Shown piece by piece: positions 12,259-24,061 of a stretch of DNA of 64,000 nucleotides. Source of the DNA: Moniliella sp. 'wahieum' (lineage: Eukaryota > Basidiomycota > Moniliellomycetes > Moniliellales > Moniliellaceae); assembly GCA_003971905.1 (NCBI GenBank), contig RSEE01000137.1, positions 1 through 64,000 of the forward strand, written 5' to 3'. Both the position numbers and the translations under genes were made by a program. The stretch's first letter is position 1, and the number at the start of each line of letters is the position of its first letter. The notes below the pieces were generated by a model. That model had not been told where the DNA came from. It saw nothing but the letters and a program-made list of their open reading frames with translations, and did not search any database.

Positions 12259-14333
12259 CAGCCAAGTCGCATCTTGGAGGGAAGATATGAATGACAGAAA
12301 AGAAAGTGTGTGCGGAAGAGAGGGTGGAGGGGGGGGTTAGGGGGGGAAGGGAAAGAAGGTAGGTCGAGGAGTGGGAGGAAGGTGGTAAGAAGGAAGAGCA
12401 AAGGAGGCGATGGAGAAGGTGGGTGTTAAAACAAGCGATCCAAAAGAGAAGAGGGTATATGTGGCTCCGTCTCCTGCCACATGTGGGAGGTGGGTGGGTG
12501 TGGCTTCATCCGGGATCGTACAACACACACGTGGGGAGCGGGACGGGGAGCTGGTCTGATCCACGCACAGCGGGTGCGTGGGTGTGGCGAGGGGTCGGAG
12601 GAGGCGAGGCGTGTGCGCGAGCGAGCAAGGCCAAGGGAGCTAGCTGCGCGAGCGACTTTTTGGGGGCCAAACATTTCCATACGACCGATATGGCCGCTGC
12701 GGCACCAGCCACGCGGTCGGGCGTCGTTCCATCCTCCTTCGGCACTCTGCTCGGCCGGGCGAGGGGCAGGACGGAGTGGATGGGCGACGAAGGCGGCCAG
12801 GCGGGGTGATGGTTGTCTGGGTGCCCACCTGGGGCCAAGCGCCATAGCACAAGCGGGCCCATTAACCATTCGCCTCGCGTCGTCGACCGATGATGATCGC
12901 TGATCGCTGATCGCCCTCAGACCACACCCATGGGTGATCGGTGATCGACAAGCCTCCAATGTAACCTGCCACAGTGCCATTTGAAAGTTGAACGCAGGAA
13001 GAAACGCCGGCGCCACCATCCAATCTTTCACCCGCCGGGCGCTCCAGCTCGCGCGGTTGCCCCTGTTTGTTGATCGAGTGGATGTCCACCTGTGGATCTT
13101 TCATCCCGCCGGACGGCAGACGGCAAAGCCAGCCAGCCCAAAGACGGCCGAACGCGGCCGACGCAGTGGAGCTAGATAGGCACGAATAGTGTTGCGGCCT
13201 GCGCACACGTTCCCTGTGCCTCGCACGCACGCAAGCCACGTTGCCTTTCCCTTTCGGGCTGCACCCGCACGGCCCTTAGCTCCACCATGAGCCAGCAGAG
13301 GTACATGCCGCGCCCACCCCTCCCGCCCCGCGGCAAGATCCTGAAGCAAGTCGGCACCGGCATCTGCACCGTCTGTCGCGTCCTGTCCAAAACGCGTATC
13401 CCCGCTCCCCCACCGCGCCCCAGACAGGCCGGCCGCCAAGTCCAACTCACAGTCAAGATCAACGTGCCCCCGCGCGGCTCGTACCACTGCCCCGCCCAAT
13501 TACACCCGTGGGCTCTAGCGCGTAGAAAAAGGGGGGTCGGTCTGGGTCGGCCTGCTGCAGACTCGCACGGCACCTCCCCCCCCCCCCCCCCCAATCTCTT
13601 CCTGCAAGCGCGAGGCCGTCTCCGAGAGGGGGTACTACGCAGAGGTTCCGTCTCCGTTTCGTGTCCGTTCCGTCTGGTTCGGCCCTGCTTCCGTCCCTCG
13701 TGGTCCATTTCGTTTGCTTCTACGTTCCCCGCACGGTATGCGCCACCGATGCGATTGCAATGCACTTTGGTATCCAGATTGGGGTGAGGGCGATGGAGCG
13801 AATGGCAGGCAGGGCTCTGTGCCTCTCATGCTCCATCCTCTCGCGTGTTGGGAGTGTCACGGACGAGAGGACAGCCAGGCAGCACGGTGGAGAGCTGGTC
13901 GCTGGGCAGAAAGCGAAGGGGTGTGGGTGTGGAGGGTTAGAGATGAGGATCTGCCACGAGATGTGGATGCGGCAGAGACTGGAGATTGGACCAGTCGCCA
14001 CTTCGTCAGATCTCAGCCGACCGGGTCATGTAGAAGAGCACTAGAAGAGTCACTACTAGTCACGTGCCTCGAACAAGGCAGCGCGACGGCAACCTAAGAG
14101 ATGCACCCTGGAGATCAGCGATCGTGTCTGTCCCGTCACGCATCCAGCGATGCGAACCACATGGGCCGGGGCATGGCGCGCGTTGTCGGGTGCTAGGGTG
14201 GGGGCGGGGGCTGCCGCAGCGGGGCGCTGGTGCAGAGTAGGGTTGCGCGGCGAGCGCATCGGTGCGGCTGGAGAGGTACTGGTTTGGATCCCACCCCCGC
14301 CGCCCGGCCTCACCACCACCGGCTGGCAGCACG
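12259..14333. other. Divergent intergenic region between GMC and RPS23
   Basis: Two kilobases separate divergently transcribed genes, so both promoters should lie here. It contains a cluster of GATCGCTGATCG-type repeats (12886-12950), a C17 run (about 13576-13592) and a CAGATCTC motif at 14007. A plus-strand ORF from 13287 has no recognisable domain, and I do not call it a gene. Confidence 0.5.
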
Positions 14334-14886
14334 ATGGGCAAACCCAGTGTGGCGCTGAACGCGGCGCGGAAGCCACACCACCGTCGGGAGAACAAGTGCG
14401 GACAGGCGGGAAGAGCGTGCGCTGGGCAACTTCTACAAGTCGTCCCTACTGCCGGCTCGTCCCAGGCCAAGGGCATCGTCTCGAGAAGGTTGGCGTCGAA
14501 GCCAAGCAGCCAACTCGGCCATTCGCAAGTGCGTGTGCAGCTCATCAAGAACGGCAAGAAGGTCGCTGCGTTTGTCCCGCATGACAGGGTGCCTCAACTT
14601 TGTCGACGAGAACGACGAGGTGCTGATCGAGGGCTTTGGCGCAAGGGCAAGGCCAAGGGTGACATTCCCGGTGTGCGCTTCCGCGTGATCAAGGTATCGG
14701 GTGTGGGTACGTACCAGTCTCGTCTTGTTGGCCTCGCGTGTTTGGGGTGGCCTAAGGCCCTCTGTGCGCCCCTGGCTGTTGTGTTTGTCTGGTCGGTCTG
14801 CTTCATGCGCTGTGATAGACCCATCTCCCCCTCGTCCTAGGCCTCTACGCCCTGTTCCGCGAGAAGAAGGAGAAGCCCGTTCCTAA
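14334..14886 (+). CDS. RPS23: 40S ribosomal protein uS12 (RPS23), frame-disrupted
   Basis: This encodes the decoding-centre protein uS12 of the small ribosomal subunit. Conserved blocks are readable across shifting frames: LNAARK, HHRREN, GNFYKSS, GSSQAKGIV, EKVGVEAKQP, VQLIKNGKKVAAFVPHD, LNFVDENDEVLIEGFG and GDIPGVRFRVIKVSGVG. A 134-nt intron (14707-14840, GTACGT...CCTAG) splits the final Gly codon. Exon 2 encodes LYALFREKKEKP, and one extra C near 14880 gives the usual PRS ending at the TAA (14884-14886). Other evident indels: a missing C at 14480, a missing A at 14511, 4 nt missing near 14535, an extra base near 14586 and a missing C at 14640. The 14395-14412 segment is also short. A single-copy essential gene should not be broken this way, so sequence error or a pseudogene copy are the choices. 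I favour error. Confidence 0.9.
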
Positions 14887-16605
14887 TCGCGTCCCTGTGT
14901 TTCTTGCCCATTCTTCCCCCCCTTCTCCTCCCTCTCCTCTCCTACGTCATGTTACGCCCGCCCTGTCCACGTTCCCGGCTGTTGTACCCGGCTCTGCCGG
15001 TCAACGTGTGCGTGCCCGCTCCCTCTCTACTCAGGGGTGGAGTCGCGACGCCTATGCTACCCCGAGCCCCACGGGCCTCGCCCCCTCCGCAATGCACGTG
15101 CGCAAGTTCATACTTGCTATCCAGAAACGGTCGCACACTCTTCCGGATGGGACACTCGATAGTCGGAGGGGGTGTGCCAGTTGGTTTTGTTGGCGACTGG
15201 GCGTGCAAAGGGACAGGCGGGGACCATGGAGGCGGTTCCACTATGCTTTGTTCATCCTGGTCCCGCGGAGCGCAGCGCGGGTGCCAATATGCCCCAGAGA
15301 AGAAGAAATCGTACGAAAGTGTAGGCTTGCGTCGGCTTGCGCAGTCTGTGCGTGCCTCTGCGCCTTAGCTAGCAGGAACAAGACAAAGACCTACCTCCCC
15401 TGCCCCCCGCACTTGCCCGCCGACAAGCCGTGCATGAAAACTGAACAAAACGTCGCTGAGGCGTTCCCACCGCAGTGGCGGTGCGGCCGCACTGCCTCAT
15501 GCCGCCGTGCAGCCGCCAAGAAGCTTCCCAGTAAGGGGGGTGTGGCGCAGCCGGATGGCGAGTGCAGTCGGCGCTCGCCGGTGATCCTGATCGCCTTTTG
15601 AGCGAGAGTGCATGGCGTGACATGTGATGGCAGCGAGACGGGAGAGAGGACAGAGGGTCCCTGGACCACGCCACTGCTAACCCCGCTCGTCGCAGGGGGC
15701 GGTGTGGGACCGGACTGGGAATGGGGTGGGCGTCGCTGAGTTGAAGCCTCACATGTGGGCCATCATTGCATCAGATTCACATGCGTTGCCGAGAGAGAGG
15801 CGCTTTCTCAGATCTCATTGCTGTCAGTGGGTTTTTGGCCCCACAAACACCGCAAACGCGGGGGCGGGGGCAGCGTTGAACCTAGTGCTGGTAAGGTTAT
15901 CTGTTTCGTCTATGAGCAGTATTTCGACGGTGGGTCAGTACTCAGTGCCGTTCAACGTTCATTAATGAATTCGGCGGCCCCACTTGTCCTGTCCGACGCT
16001 GGACCCTGTGACCCTGTGACCTTATCGTAGTAGTAGCGACCGACACGGAGAGACAAACCCCAGAGGCAGTACTCGTATGCATTACTAAGTACTTCCCACT
16101 ATCGTACTACATACTCCTCCTTCGTTGCGCAAAAGTCCCGCCGTATTCGCATCGACTCTTGCGTCCAACATGTGCCTACGTGCGAGTGAGGTGATCGACC
16201 GATGATCGCCCGGTTGGATCCCCACAGAGGGGCGAAACCCTCGCTCGGGTGTCACAAACGACGGTGCTTGCCAGTATGCATTATGGATCGGATGGGGGGG
16301 GTAGTAGTAGTAGACATAGTAGTCTACCCCGGTCCCAGCACGCTTCTGCGCGCGCTAGTCTACGCCAAACGCCAAATGCCATACGCCATATCATGCATAT
16401 ACCCCACAGATCCCCACCGCCACGCAGCGGCCGAGAAACTGCGCCGCGGCGCAGTGTGGGGCCTTACTATACTTCTGTTTCCCCACCATCACCAAAAAAC
16501 TCACTGCCACCTCAGCTGAAGCCTCTGTGTTGTGCTGCGCTGCTTTTGATTTGCCTTCTTCTCAACCCCTTCGCCCCCATCTTCTTTGGCACCGGCAGCT
16601 GTACT

Positions 16606-16647
<42 letters not shown>
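16606..16647 (+). repeat. CAACGG hexanucleotide microsatellite
   Basis: The unit CAACGG repeats about six to seven times without interruption in a non-coding context. Confidence 0.85.
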
Positions 16648-16899
16648 CAGCTCTTCGATGACCAAACGTGGGAGCGGGAAAAGACTCATCTAAAGAGACC
16701 CGTCCACGATATCAAACAAAAAAAAACATGGGGTATGTGTGTTCATCTCTCCTCGAGTCTGATGGGTCTGCGCTTCCCCCGCCCCAGTGAGCCGGGATCC
16801 AAGGGGAGACCCGCAGATGGGCTGGGGGCTGGAGGGGTGCCTTGTGAGAAGGTGTTGTGGCTGACAAAGTTGTGGTTGGGATATATTGTGGTTGGTGGT

Positions 16900-17003
16900 G
16901 TGTGTTATTGTGTTGTGTTGTGTTGTGTTGTTGTGTTGTTGTGTTGTGTTGTGTTGTGTTGTGTTGTGTTTGTGTTGTGTTGTGTGTGTTGTGTTGTGTT
17001 GTG
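16900..17003 (+). repeat. GTGTT pentanucleotide-type repeat array
   Basis: About 100 bp of GTGTT and GTTGT units form one strand-asymmetric array. The long Cys/Val/Leu ORFs spanning it are products of the repeat and not genes. Confidence 0.85.
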
Positions 17004-18326
17004 GGTATACGGATGTGGATGATGCTGCGACGGCTGGTCTTGGGTATCATACATCATCATCTGTGGGGCACAACACACCCGTCGGCGCGTACGACTATTG
17101 TCCCAAGTGCACCGAATGGTGCGCAGTTCCCGTGGATTCTGTACCGTTTGCCATATCATGATCACCATCCCTCCGCCAAGTACGCATCTCTCGGCGCCCC
17201 CACCTGCCTGCGTTGTTCACCCTGCGCAGCGGGTGGCGCACCGCTACGGGCTGGGAGAACAGTGATGGTTGGGATGAAGCGTGAAGCGCAGTGAAGATTC
17301 AAAAGTCAAGCGCCACTTGGGAATTGAATTGACGGTTGCCCCCGCGCGATGGGCAGCTGTTGTCTTGACAGTGATGTGCAAAATGGCATATGTGCGTGCA
17401 ATAATGCGGGGTAACCGGAAACCGACTAGAACCGGCTACAAAGCCCTATTAGCCAGTGCCCTCGATTAGATCTTCCGATCTAACCGGGCTAACATGTAAC
17501 ACCTCCGATGGAAATGGATTGGCAGGGGCAGTACGCCGTAGATTTGTAATCCGTGGCTGAGGAACCCCGGCACTGGTTACAGCAGGAGTGATGCATGATG
17601 GGGCGTCGTGTTGTCCGTCACGTGTGGCTGCAACCTGCCACCGCGAGCATTGCTAGTAGGCCCCTCCAAAACAGACGATATGAACACAAGTAGGAGAGGG
17701 CCCCGATAGCGGGGGGTGGGGTCAAACTCTCTTGACGCGTTTTCGAATAGTGGTGTCAGAGGTTGAGACGCCGGGGATCCCCTCTCTCAGCCTTCTGGAC
17801 AAGATCGTACGCTTCCGCTACTCAAAAATGCTCAAGATGCAGACGGGACGCATGTGATGCATCGCCCATCTCTTCCCTTGTCCGCCTTCTCCGCTTGAGT
17901 GGGTCTGCTAACAGTTGGAGCATGACTAAAAAAGGCGAAAAAGCACGTACAAGTGCGGTTAGTGGGATCTCGTTTTACGTCTTCGCCCCTCTTCTCTGCC
18001 CAGACGCACCCACTGCTGTTGCGGCGCTCACTCCTCGGGTTATACAAAACTGCACCGATATATCCCTGTTCTCATAGTCTTCAGTGCCTCTCCCTCTTGT
18101 TCTTAAGAAACCTATATATAGATCTTCTTCTCCTTTCAGTTTCCCTCCGATCTCAGCCTGTATGATCTCCAGAGTCGGTACATCCTGCTTCGTGGTGGCC
18201 GTTCTAAACGTTGGTATGTTTGTCTTGGTCCTGTTGTAGGATCAGATTCACCGTAGTCCCACAAACGGCCCGAGGTCTCGAGGCGGATGTTAGCTCGCAT
18301 TCCAAGGTGGCGCACGGCCTGACACC

Positions 18327-18442
18327 GGTCGATTAGCTCAGTTGGTCAGAGCGTGGTACTAATATGTCGGTGCCTCGGTGCCGAGTGTTAGTGATCCCAA
18401 GGTCATGAGTTCAAGCTTCAAGCTTCAAGCCTCATATTGCCC
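18327..18442 (+). tRNA. tRNA-Ile(AAT) with anticodon-loop intron and expanded T-loop
   Basis: The acceptor 5' strand is GGTCGAT (18327-18333). A perfect D-arm follows: GCTC, loop AGTTGGTCA, GAGC (18336-18352). The anticodon stem TGGTA precedes loop CTAATA, giving anticodon AAT at 18361-18363. A roughly 29-nt intron (18365-18393) sits at the canonical place after position 37. The 3' anticodon strand TCCCA follows, with one mismatch. The T-stem ATGAG/CTCAT pairs perfectly (18405-18409 with 18431-18435), but the loop between is TTCAAGC three times, 21 nt instead of 7. The acceptor 3' strand ATTGCCC pairs only if one A is restored. The B-box is thus triplicated. This is either a repeat expansion in a pseudogene or a consensus error. 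Confidence 0.8.
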
Positions 18443-18446
18443 AACC

Positions 18447-18460
18447 TTTCTTTTCTTTTC
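18447..18460 (+). terminator. RNA polymerase III terminator
   Basis: T-tracts TTTC TTTTC TTTTC begin 4 nt after the acceptor end of the tRNA. This is the expected place for Pol III termination and supports the gene call and its strand. Confidence 0.75.
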
Positions 18461-19569
18461 CTTGGGAAGCCCGCGCCCTAACCCCCCTTGTGTCCGGTAA
18501 TATCCTACCTTCTTTTCATCTCGCAGCGCGTTTTCACAAACACTGCATTCTGACGGGTTGTCTTGCTGCGCCGATCGCATCCCAAACGACTCACGGGCAG
18601 CAACATTCCTTTGCAGCTGGTGCAACTAGATATAGTCGAGATAACCACAACAAGTCCTATAACGGGGCGCCCACTGGAGTTGTTCCTTCTCCCACCTTCC
18701 CACTCGCTGTTTCCATCGGATCGACCTAGACAAAAGAAATGCATGCCCCGCTGGAGCTTACGGCCTGTTGTGTCCGTACCGTGGAGTCAGAGAGGGGAGA
18801 GTAGCGAGACAGGGAGCCCCTATAAGCGTAGGAGCGTAGAGGAGCGTAGATCGGAGGAGACAGGGGAGGACATATGGACATATGGACCTATGCATATGCG
18901 TACGTGTTTGGGGGTGGGTGAGGGGTGAGGTTAGGGGGGGCCAACTTCGAACGAGAGAACGTACGGGGCCCACCGGGTGGCAGCCTGGGCAATCAATCCG
19001 AGATTCCGGTTCCGACTCGGGATCAGACGCGCGAGCCCCTGAGGGGGCAGCAGATACCAGATACCAGGCACCAGGCAAAAGGGAGGCGGGAAGAGAGAGC
19101 GAGACAAGAACAAAAAGAGAAAGAGGAAGAGAAAGGGGAAGAGACAGAGCAGAGAGGAGGGGGGCGAGGCGAGGCAGGACATAGCGCTAATGGCTAGGGA
19201 CCCAGGGCTAACGGTTAAAGGTTAAAGGACCAGGGGGAGGAGAAAGAGAGAAGAGGCAAGCCGAGCAGATGCGCAGGGACAGATCGGGGAGAGGATGCAG
19301 TGGCGTGCAGTGGCGTGCAGTGGAGTGGAGTTAGTGCAGTGTAGTGCAGAGCGGAAGCGAAGGGCGCAAACAGGGTGCAAAAGGATGCAAAAGGGTTAGG
19401 CTGGGGGGGGGGGGAGGCGTCCAGGGTACGGCTGGAAAGAGGTTGTGTGTGGTTGTGTGTGCGTGATGTATGGCGAGGGGTGAACGGGTGAACGTACGAT
19501 GGCCAAGGGGATGATGCGGCGTGGAAAGAGGAGAGGGAAAGGACCAGGCGTTGGTTACGCGTAACGCGT
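18461..19569. other. Intergenic region between tRNA-Ile and RRM gene
   Basis: This contains a purine-rich stretch (19080-19160, AGAGA/GGAAGAG) and G-runs near 18930 and 19402. ORFs are low complexity. No gene is supported. Confidence 0.4.
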
Positions 19570-22500
19570 CTACGACCGAAGGCGTGCCAGCGCCAAAGCT
19601 TGTAGAAACGTGGGCCAATCCATGCCCGGCGGCAACGCGGCGGAGGGTAAGTAGGCGTCGGCCCCATGCCCATTCCCATGCCCATGCCCATGCCCATGCC
19701 ATGCCCACTCCTCCCATGCCCACTCCTCCCATGCCCACTCCTCCCATGCCCACTCCTCCCATGCCCACTCCTCCCCATGCCCATGCCATGCCCATGCCCT
19801 GTCCCGGTCCGATGCCCATGCCCATCGGCCCGCCCGGAGGCGGAGGCTGCGCCGGCACAGGCGACGGCGAACCACGCTGCGCCTCGTCCCAAGCCGATTG
19901 GGGGGGGGAAGCGCAACGGGCGCAAGGTAAGGCGAAGCGTACTCGAACCCAGTGCCATACATCCCTGTCGCGCCAACCCCAACGCCCATACCCATACCCA
20001 TACCATGCCACCGCCCATGGTCGACATAGCATGCGTCATAGCAGGTGTCAACGCAGGTGTCAAGGCAGGGGACAAGTTGCCCGGCGCCGGCGCCGGCGCA
20101 GCGAGGTGGTGGCTCGTAGCTGACCTGTGGCTGTCGCTGCAGCTGAAGCCGAACGGGGGTACCATCCATCGCGGCGAGTGGGGCGAAGGCATGAGTGGCG
20201 AGCGACGGTGGGGCGACGTCCGCGCGCAGTAGAGTATCCCGCAACCGGCACGCCCAGCGTACTGGTACTGCCATTCGGATTGGCATTCGAGTGCGGGGGA
20301 GTGGGTAGAGTGCGAGGGGTACTTGAGGCTGGAGCGTGCGTGTGCGGGGGGGCAAACGACCGGCGTCCTTCCTCCCGTCACGGAAGCCAGATCCACGGTG
20401 CCCCTCACGCGCGTCGCTGGGCGCGCGAGGCGGGCAAAAAGGCGAGCTGGTCGGCGCGGCGAGCAGGTGCGGGGGCAGCGAGTATCGGTCGACCCGTCCA
20501 AGACGGCCTGGGCGGCTTCGAGCAGTGGCGCAAGCGACGAAAACTGACGACACGGACCCGGACACCGAAGAAGTAGAACCTGCAGGAGAGTTGGCGGTGG
20601 AGTTGGAGGCGGAGGTGGGGACCGCTAAGACCACTGACGCGGCGCGCGTGGCACTGCTTACCAGCCGCTCCACCGACGCTCGTAGTGACGGTTGCGAAGC
20701 GAGCTTGGGCATGCTCAATGTGATCATTTCTGTGTCCAGCGTGGTCGGGCGGTTAGAAGGGAAAAAGGGCAGAAGGGTCAGCGCGGTCGGGGGCAGAAGG
20801 ACAGAAGGGTCAGCAGGAGGGGTGGGGATACGCGGGGGGGGGGGGACGTACGGTGCACAGCGGTGGTGAGGAGGGTGGCCTGGTCAGCAGCGAGGGGGAG
20901 GGCAAGAGGCAGAGAGCATGCTGGTGTGAGTACTCGATGGGCAAGACGGGTCTTTGAGTTGCTGGGACGAGTAGCGCGCGAGGTGGAGGAGGTGGTCGAG
21001 GTGCTTAGCTGTGAACAGGCGCGAGGTACATGTCGTGTCTAGTGCTGGGTGCGCGCCGAGCGCCAACGTCCCATTCGCGTTCCCATTCGCGTTTGTAGAG
21101 GAGGGCGGGTGGGGGTGGGGGAAGGTAGATGACGGAAGGGCGAGGAGGCGGTGGAGGTGGAGCACGGGGGCACGCGAGCGGGGAAAATCTCATTGAGCAA
21201 GTCTTGGTACTTGGAGTGGATCAAGCTAACGGCCGCCGACCGCAGAGGCGAGAATTGTTACGGTGGCGAATCAAGCGCATAGCCGCGCGCCGCGTAGCAC
21301 ATTCAATGAAACACGCATTGCTCGTCTTGCCATTCGCCACATCGATCGGGATATGGATCGGCTGCACCACCACTGACGCCGGGGGCAGCACAGCCAGCGA
21401 CTCAGGAATCCACGCGAGCACACTCGCTATCGTCGTCGTCCAGGGAATGTTGTCTACCCGCACACGCTCAGCGTGGCCAAGGAACAAGTCTGCTGCTGGT
21501 ACTGTTGCTGCTGCTGCTGGTGTGTTGTTGCTGCTGGTGTTCGTCATCGAATGCGTCGGGCCTGTGCCGCCACCGCCGGCCACAGACGCGGCGACGACGA
21601 CCGCGATCCGTCATCGACGCCGTGCGAAACCAACTGCATCTCGCACACCAACGACTCGATGTCCTTGACGGTACTGCGACGCGAGCGTCGCTGCGTCGGG
21701 GGTCGTGCCGTCGCTGGTGCGGGGCGTATGGAGGTGGGTGGTGGTGTGCCGCCGTTATGACCAGGCGAGCGCTGCCCGAATCGTGCGACACGCTGACGGA
21801 CGCATCGGGCGAAAAGAGTAAGGAGGATTTGGATTCGTCCGTGGACCGGCGTCCGAGGGTGTGTGGACGTGTCGTTCGCCAAGGCCGTCGTCGAGGCCAT
21901 CGAGGAAGGTAAGGCCGAATCAGAAGTCACAGGTACGGGCAAGATCGAAGGCGGGCGCAGTAGTGCTGGCCAAAGTATGCGCCCAGGTGGACAAGCTAAG
22001 TCCTTCTTTATCATCCCAATATCTTCCACGTGCGCGCCGCAGGCCAACAGGCATGTGGACGCGGTGGCGACGTCGACACTTGGTTCAACCCGGCCGACAT
22101 GCAAAAGGAACAAGCGCGGTGCTCACACGGGTACAGGATCGTCAGCAACGACGTTTTTTGCTCCACAAACTCGCATTCGTTCCGGCCCGCCGGTCGGGAG
22201 GGAGCGTCGTGCCCGCCAGCCGAGGGCGCTGAGGCCGAAGCAGGTGCGCGTGTGCGCGGGGGGTGGGGCCAGCCCCAGCCCAGCGGCTGCGGCGGCAGCA
22301 GCGGCAGCGGAAGCAGATGCAGGAACAGAAGCGGGAACGGATGCGGGGACGGGATGAGGGCTAGGGCCCGAGGTAGGGCCAACAGGAGCAGCAGCAGGGT
22401 GAGGGGAGCGGGAGAGCGGGTAGGAAGGCATGCCGGACGGGTAGGGCTCCAGGTCGGGTGCGGTGGCACGGTACGAACGAAAGCTGGTCTGTCGCGGGCG

Positions 22501-24046
22501 CGCGGCGGCAGCCAGTCCCGAAGCCGAAGCCCACGGGTACATCTCAGACGCATATGGCGCGTACTCGACGGCGTCCCTCGGTGCTCTTTTGGTTTGAGTG
22601 GCCGCGGCGAGGTGGGCACGCTCAGAAGCGGCGATGGCAAGTCGTCCTGCATGCTGGCTGCTGATTCGGCACGTTGACGGAGGTAGTGCTCTTGCTGTGC
22701 TGTTGCTGCTGTTGTCGTTGTGTTGTTGGAGGTGGTATTGTTGTTGCGGGTTGAGCTCAAGCGGGGTGTGGGAGGATTGGGACAGATGGAGGCACGGGAG
22801 GAAGAGGTGATGCGTCGTGCCAGCGTTTGGGCTAGGCCGGTGGTATGACCGACACCATAAGGGTAGGAAGGGTCTTGCTGCGACCAGGCCCGCTCCCGCT
22901 CATCGAGGCTGGCGTTGGTAATGGCACGGTGGCGAGGCGGTGCGCCGGCGCGAGCGAAAGACGGTAGGTCGCGCGCGGCGGGCGGCGAGGGCGGGAACCA
23001 GGAGGGACTGCGCGGTTCCTGCAAGCTCTGGGAGATGGCATGGCGCATGTAGGGCGAGCGGGACGAGGGCGCTTCAAGGTACTGCGAAGGCGCAGGCAGG
23101 CTGGCCGGCTATTGGTAGCAGCTGGGTGGTAGGATGAGGACTGGGACAGGACGGGGGCATGGGCCGAGGGGCGGTGTGTCGCGCTCCCATGTGGCGAGGA
23201 CGTCGTCGAGCGGCAGACCTACACCGGGGTGGCAGGGGGGAGAGATGGAAAGGTTAGCAAGGCAAGGGCGCAGACGGAGAGGAGGGGCGGACGGACCTGC
23301 TGCAGCTGCGGCGGCGGGGCCGACGCGGGCGAGCCAGTCGGAGAGGGAGCCCGGCTCTGGGGGGGAGGTGGTGAGTGGAGGAGGAGAAGGAGGAGGAGGA
23401 GGAGGAGGAGGGGGTGGGGCGAGCGGGTGTGCGACTGCACGGCTGCTGCATAGCTGGCGGAGGGGAGATGGGCGAGGGTGGCGGCGGCGGCGAGGCGGGG
23501 GCTGCGAGGGCGTTCGATGTGGGACTGGCTGCGGAGGCGGTGCGGTGCGGGAGGGGGTTGGCGGTGGGCTCGGGGTCGGGCGGCGGCGGCTGGGGCTGGG
23601 GAGGGGCGCCCGGGGTGCGCGGGAAGGTGTAGTGGGGGAGAGCGAGGGGGCGGGCGGGTCGCGGAGGAAGAAGCGGTCGGAGCGAGGGGGGTGGGCTGTG
23701 GGTTGAGGTCGGTTTCGCTCCAGGTGGCGTGGTGGACGCGGGCAAAGGCGGGTGCGCGCGGGGCGGAGGTCGAGGTTGAGGTGTTAAGGTGAGGCTGATG
23801 TCGCGCAGGTGTTGGGGGCGAGAGGGCGGGCGAGGAGGCCGGGGGCACGGCGGTGGTGGGGGAGGAGGAGGCTGGTGGTGAGGTGGTGGAGGGCTGCGGC
23901 GGCTGCTGGGCGGCGGAGGCGGCGGCAAAGGAGGAGCGGGAGACGTTGAGGGGGGCGGGGCGGGGCGGCGGGGCCTGCTGGGCGGGCCATCGGGCGGGGG
24001 AAGGGGTGGGGGGGGGCACTGGGGGGGCACTCGGGGGGGCACTCAT
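19570..24046 (-). CDS. Low-complexity RNA-binding protein with RRM and Cys/His motif, frame-disrupted
   Basis: I choose the start MSAPPSAPPVPPP at 24046 because upstream sequence turns into a purine/pyrimidine repeat. A Pro/Ser/Ala-rich region follows (24046-23200), containing VHHATWSETDLNPQPT. Next comes a region with LDERERAWSQQDPSYPYGVG and Asn/Thr repeats (23050-22700). A short block with PCEHRACSFCMSAGLNQV (about 22130) could bind zinc. An RRM-like segment follows at about 21460-21230: VRVDNIPWTTTIASVLAWI, VHI-like VQPIHIPIDVANGKT, then ACFIECATRRAAMRLIRHRN as the RNP1-like strand and helix. The C-terminus is Met/Gly-rich and ends GMDWPTFLQALALARLRS. Role unknown; post-transcriptional control is inferred from the RRM only. 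Frames change several times, and introns probably exist near 22030 and elsewhere, so the exon structure is unresolved. It could be two genes. Confidence 0.5.
19664..19800 (+). repeat. CCCATG satellite with five 15-bp units
   Basis: CCCATG hexamers flank five tandem copies of a 15-bp unit, ATGCCCACTCCTCCC (about 19700-19774). The tract lies inside the C-terminal coding part of the RRM gene. A 15-bp unit keeps frame, and on the minus strand gives Gly/Met- or Glu/Trp-rich pentads depending on frame. Confidence 0.85.
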
Positions 24047-24061
24047 GGGGGGGGGGTGGAG

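Larger units (their letters stand above)
14887..18326. other. Gene-poor interval with microsatellites
   Basis: No protein domain is recognisable on either strand in this 3.4-kb stretch. It carries two simple-sequence arrays, listed separately, and a CAGATCTC motif at 15809. An AT-richer stretch with TATATA at 18111-18118 precedes the tRNA gene. An untranslated RNA gene cannot be excluded by eye. Confidence 0.45.

Noticed and set aside
13287-13787. Plus-strand ORF MSQQRYMPRPPLPPRGK... upstream of RPS23
   Set aside because: Its first part looks protein-like, but no family is recognised. It crosses a C17 run and has no splice or promoter support. More likely a GC-rich chance ORF.
16857-17161. 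Cys/Val-rich ORFs across the GTGTT array
   Set aside because: All of the apparent coding potential is generated by the pentanucleotide repeat. There is no non-repeat protein sequence attached.
17463-17484. TCTTCCGATCT, identical to the end of a common sequencing adapter
   Set aside because: The match is only about 11 bases, with an AGATC-type palindrome around it, and genomic-looking sequence continues on both sides. Chance is adequate, though a read check would settle it.
19700-19774. Regularly spaced short repeats, considered as CRISPR-like
   Set aside because: The 15-bp units are directly tandem with no unique spacers, and the context is eukaryotic coding sequence.
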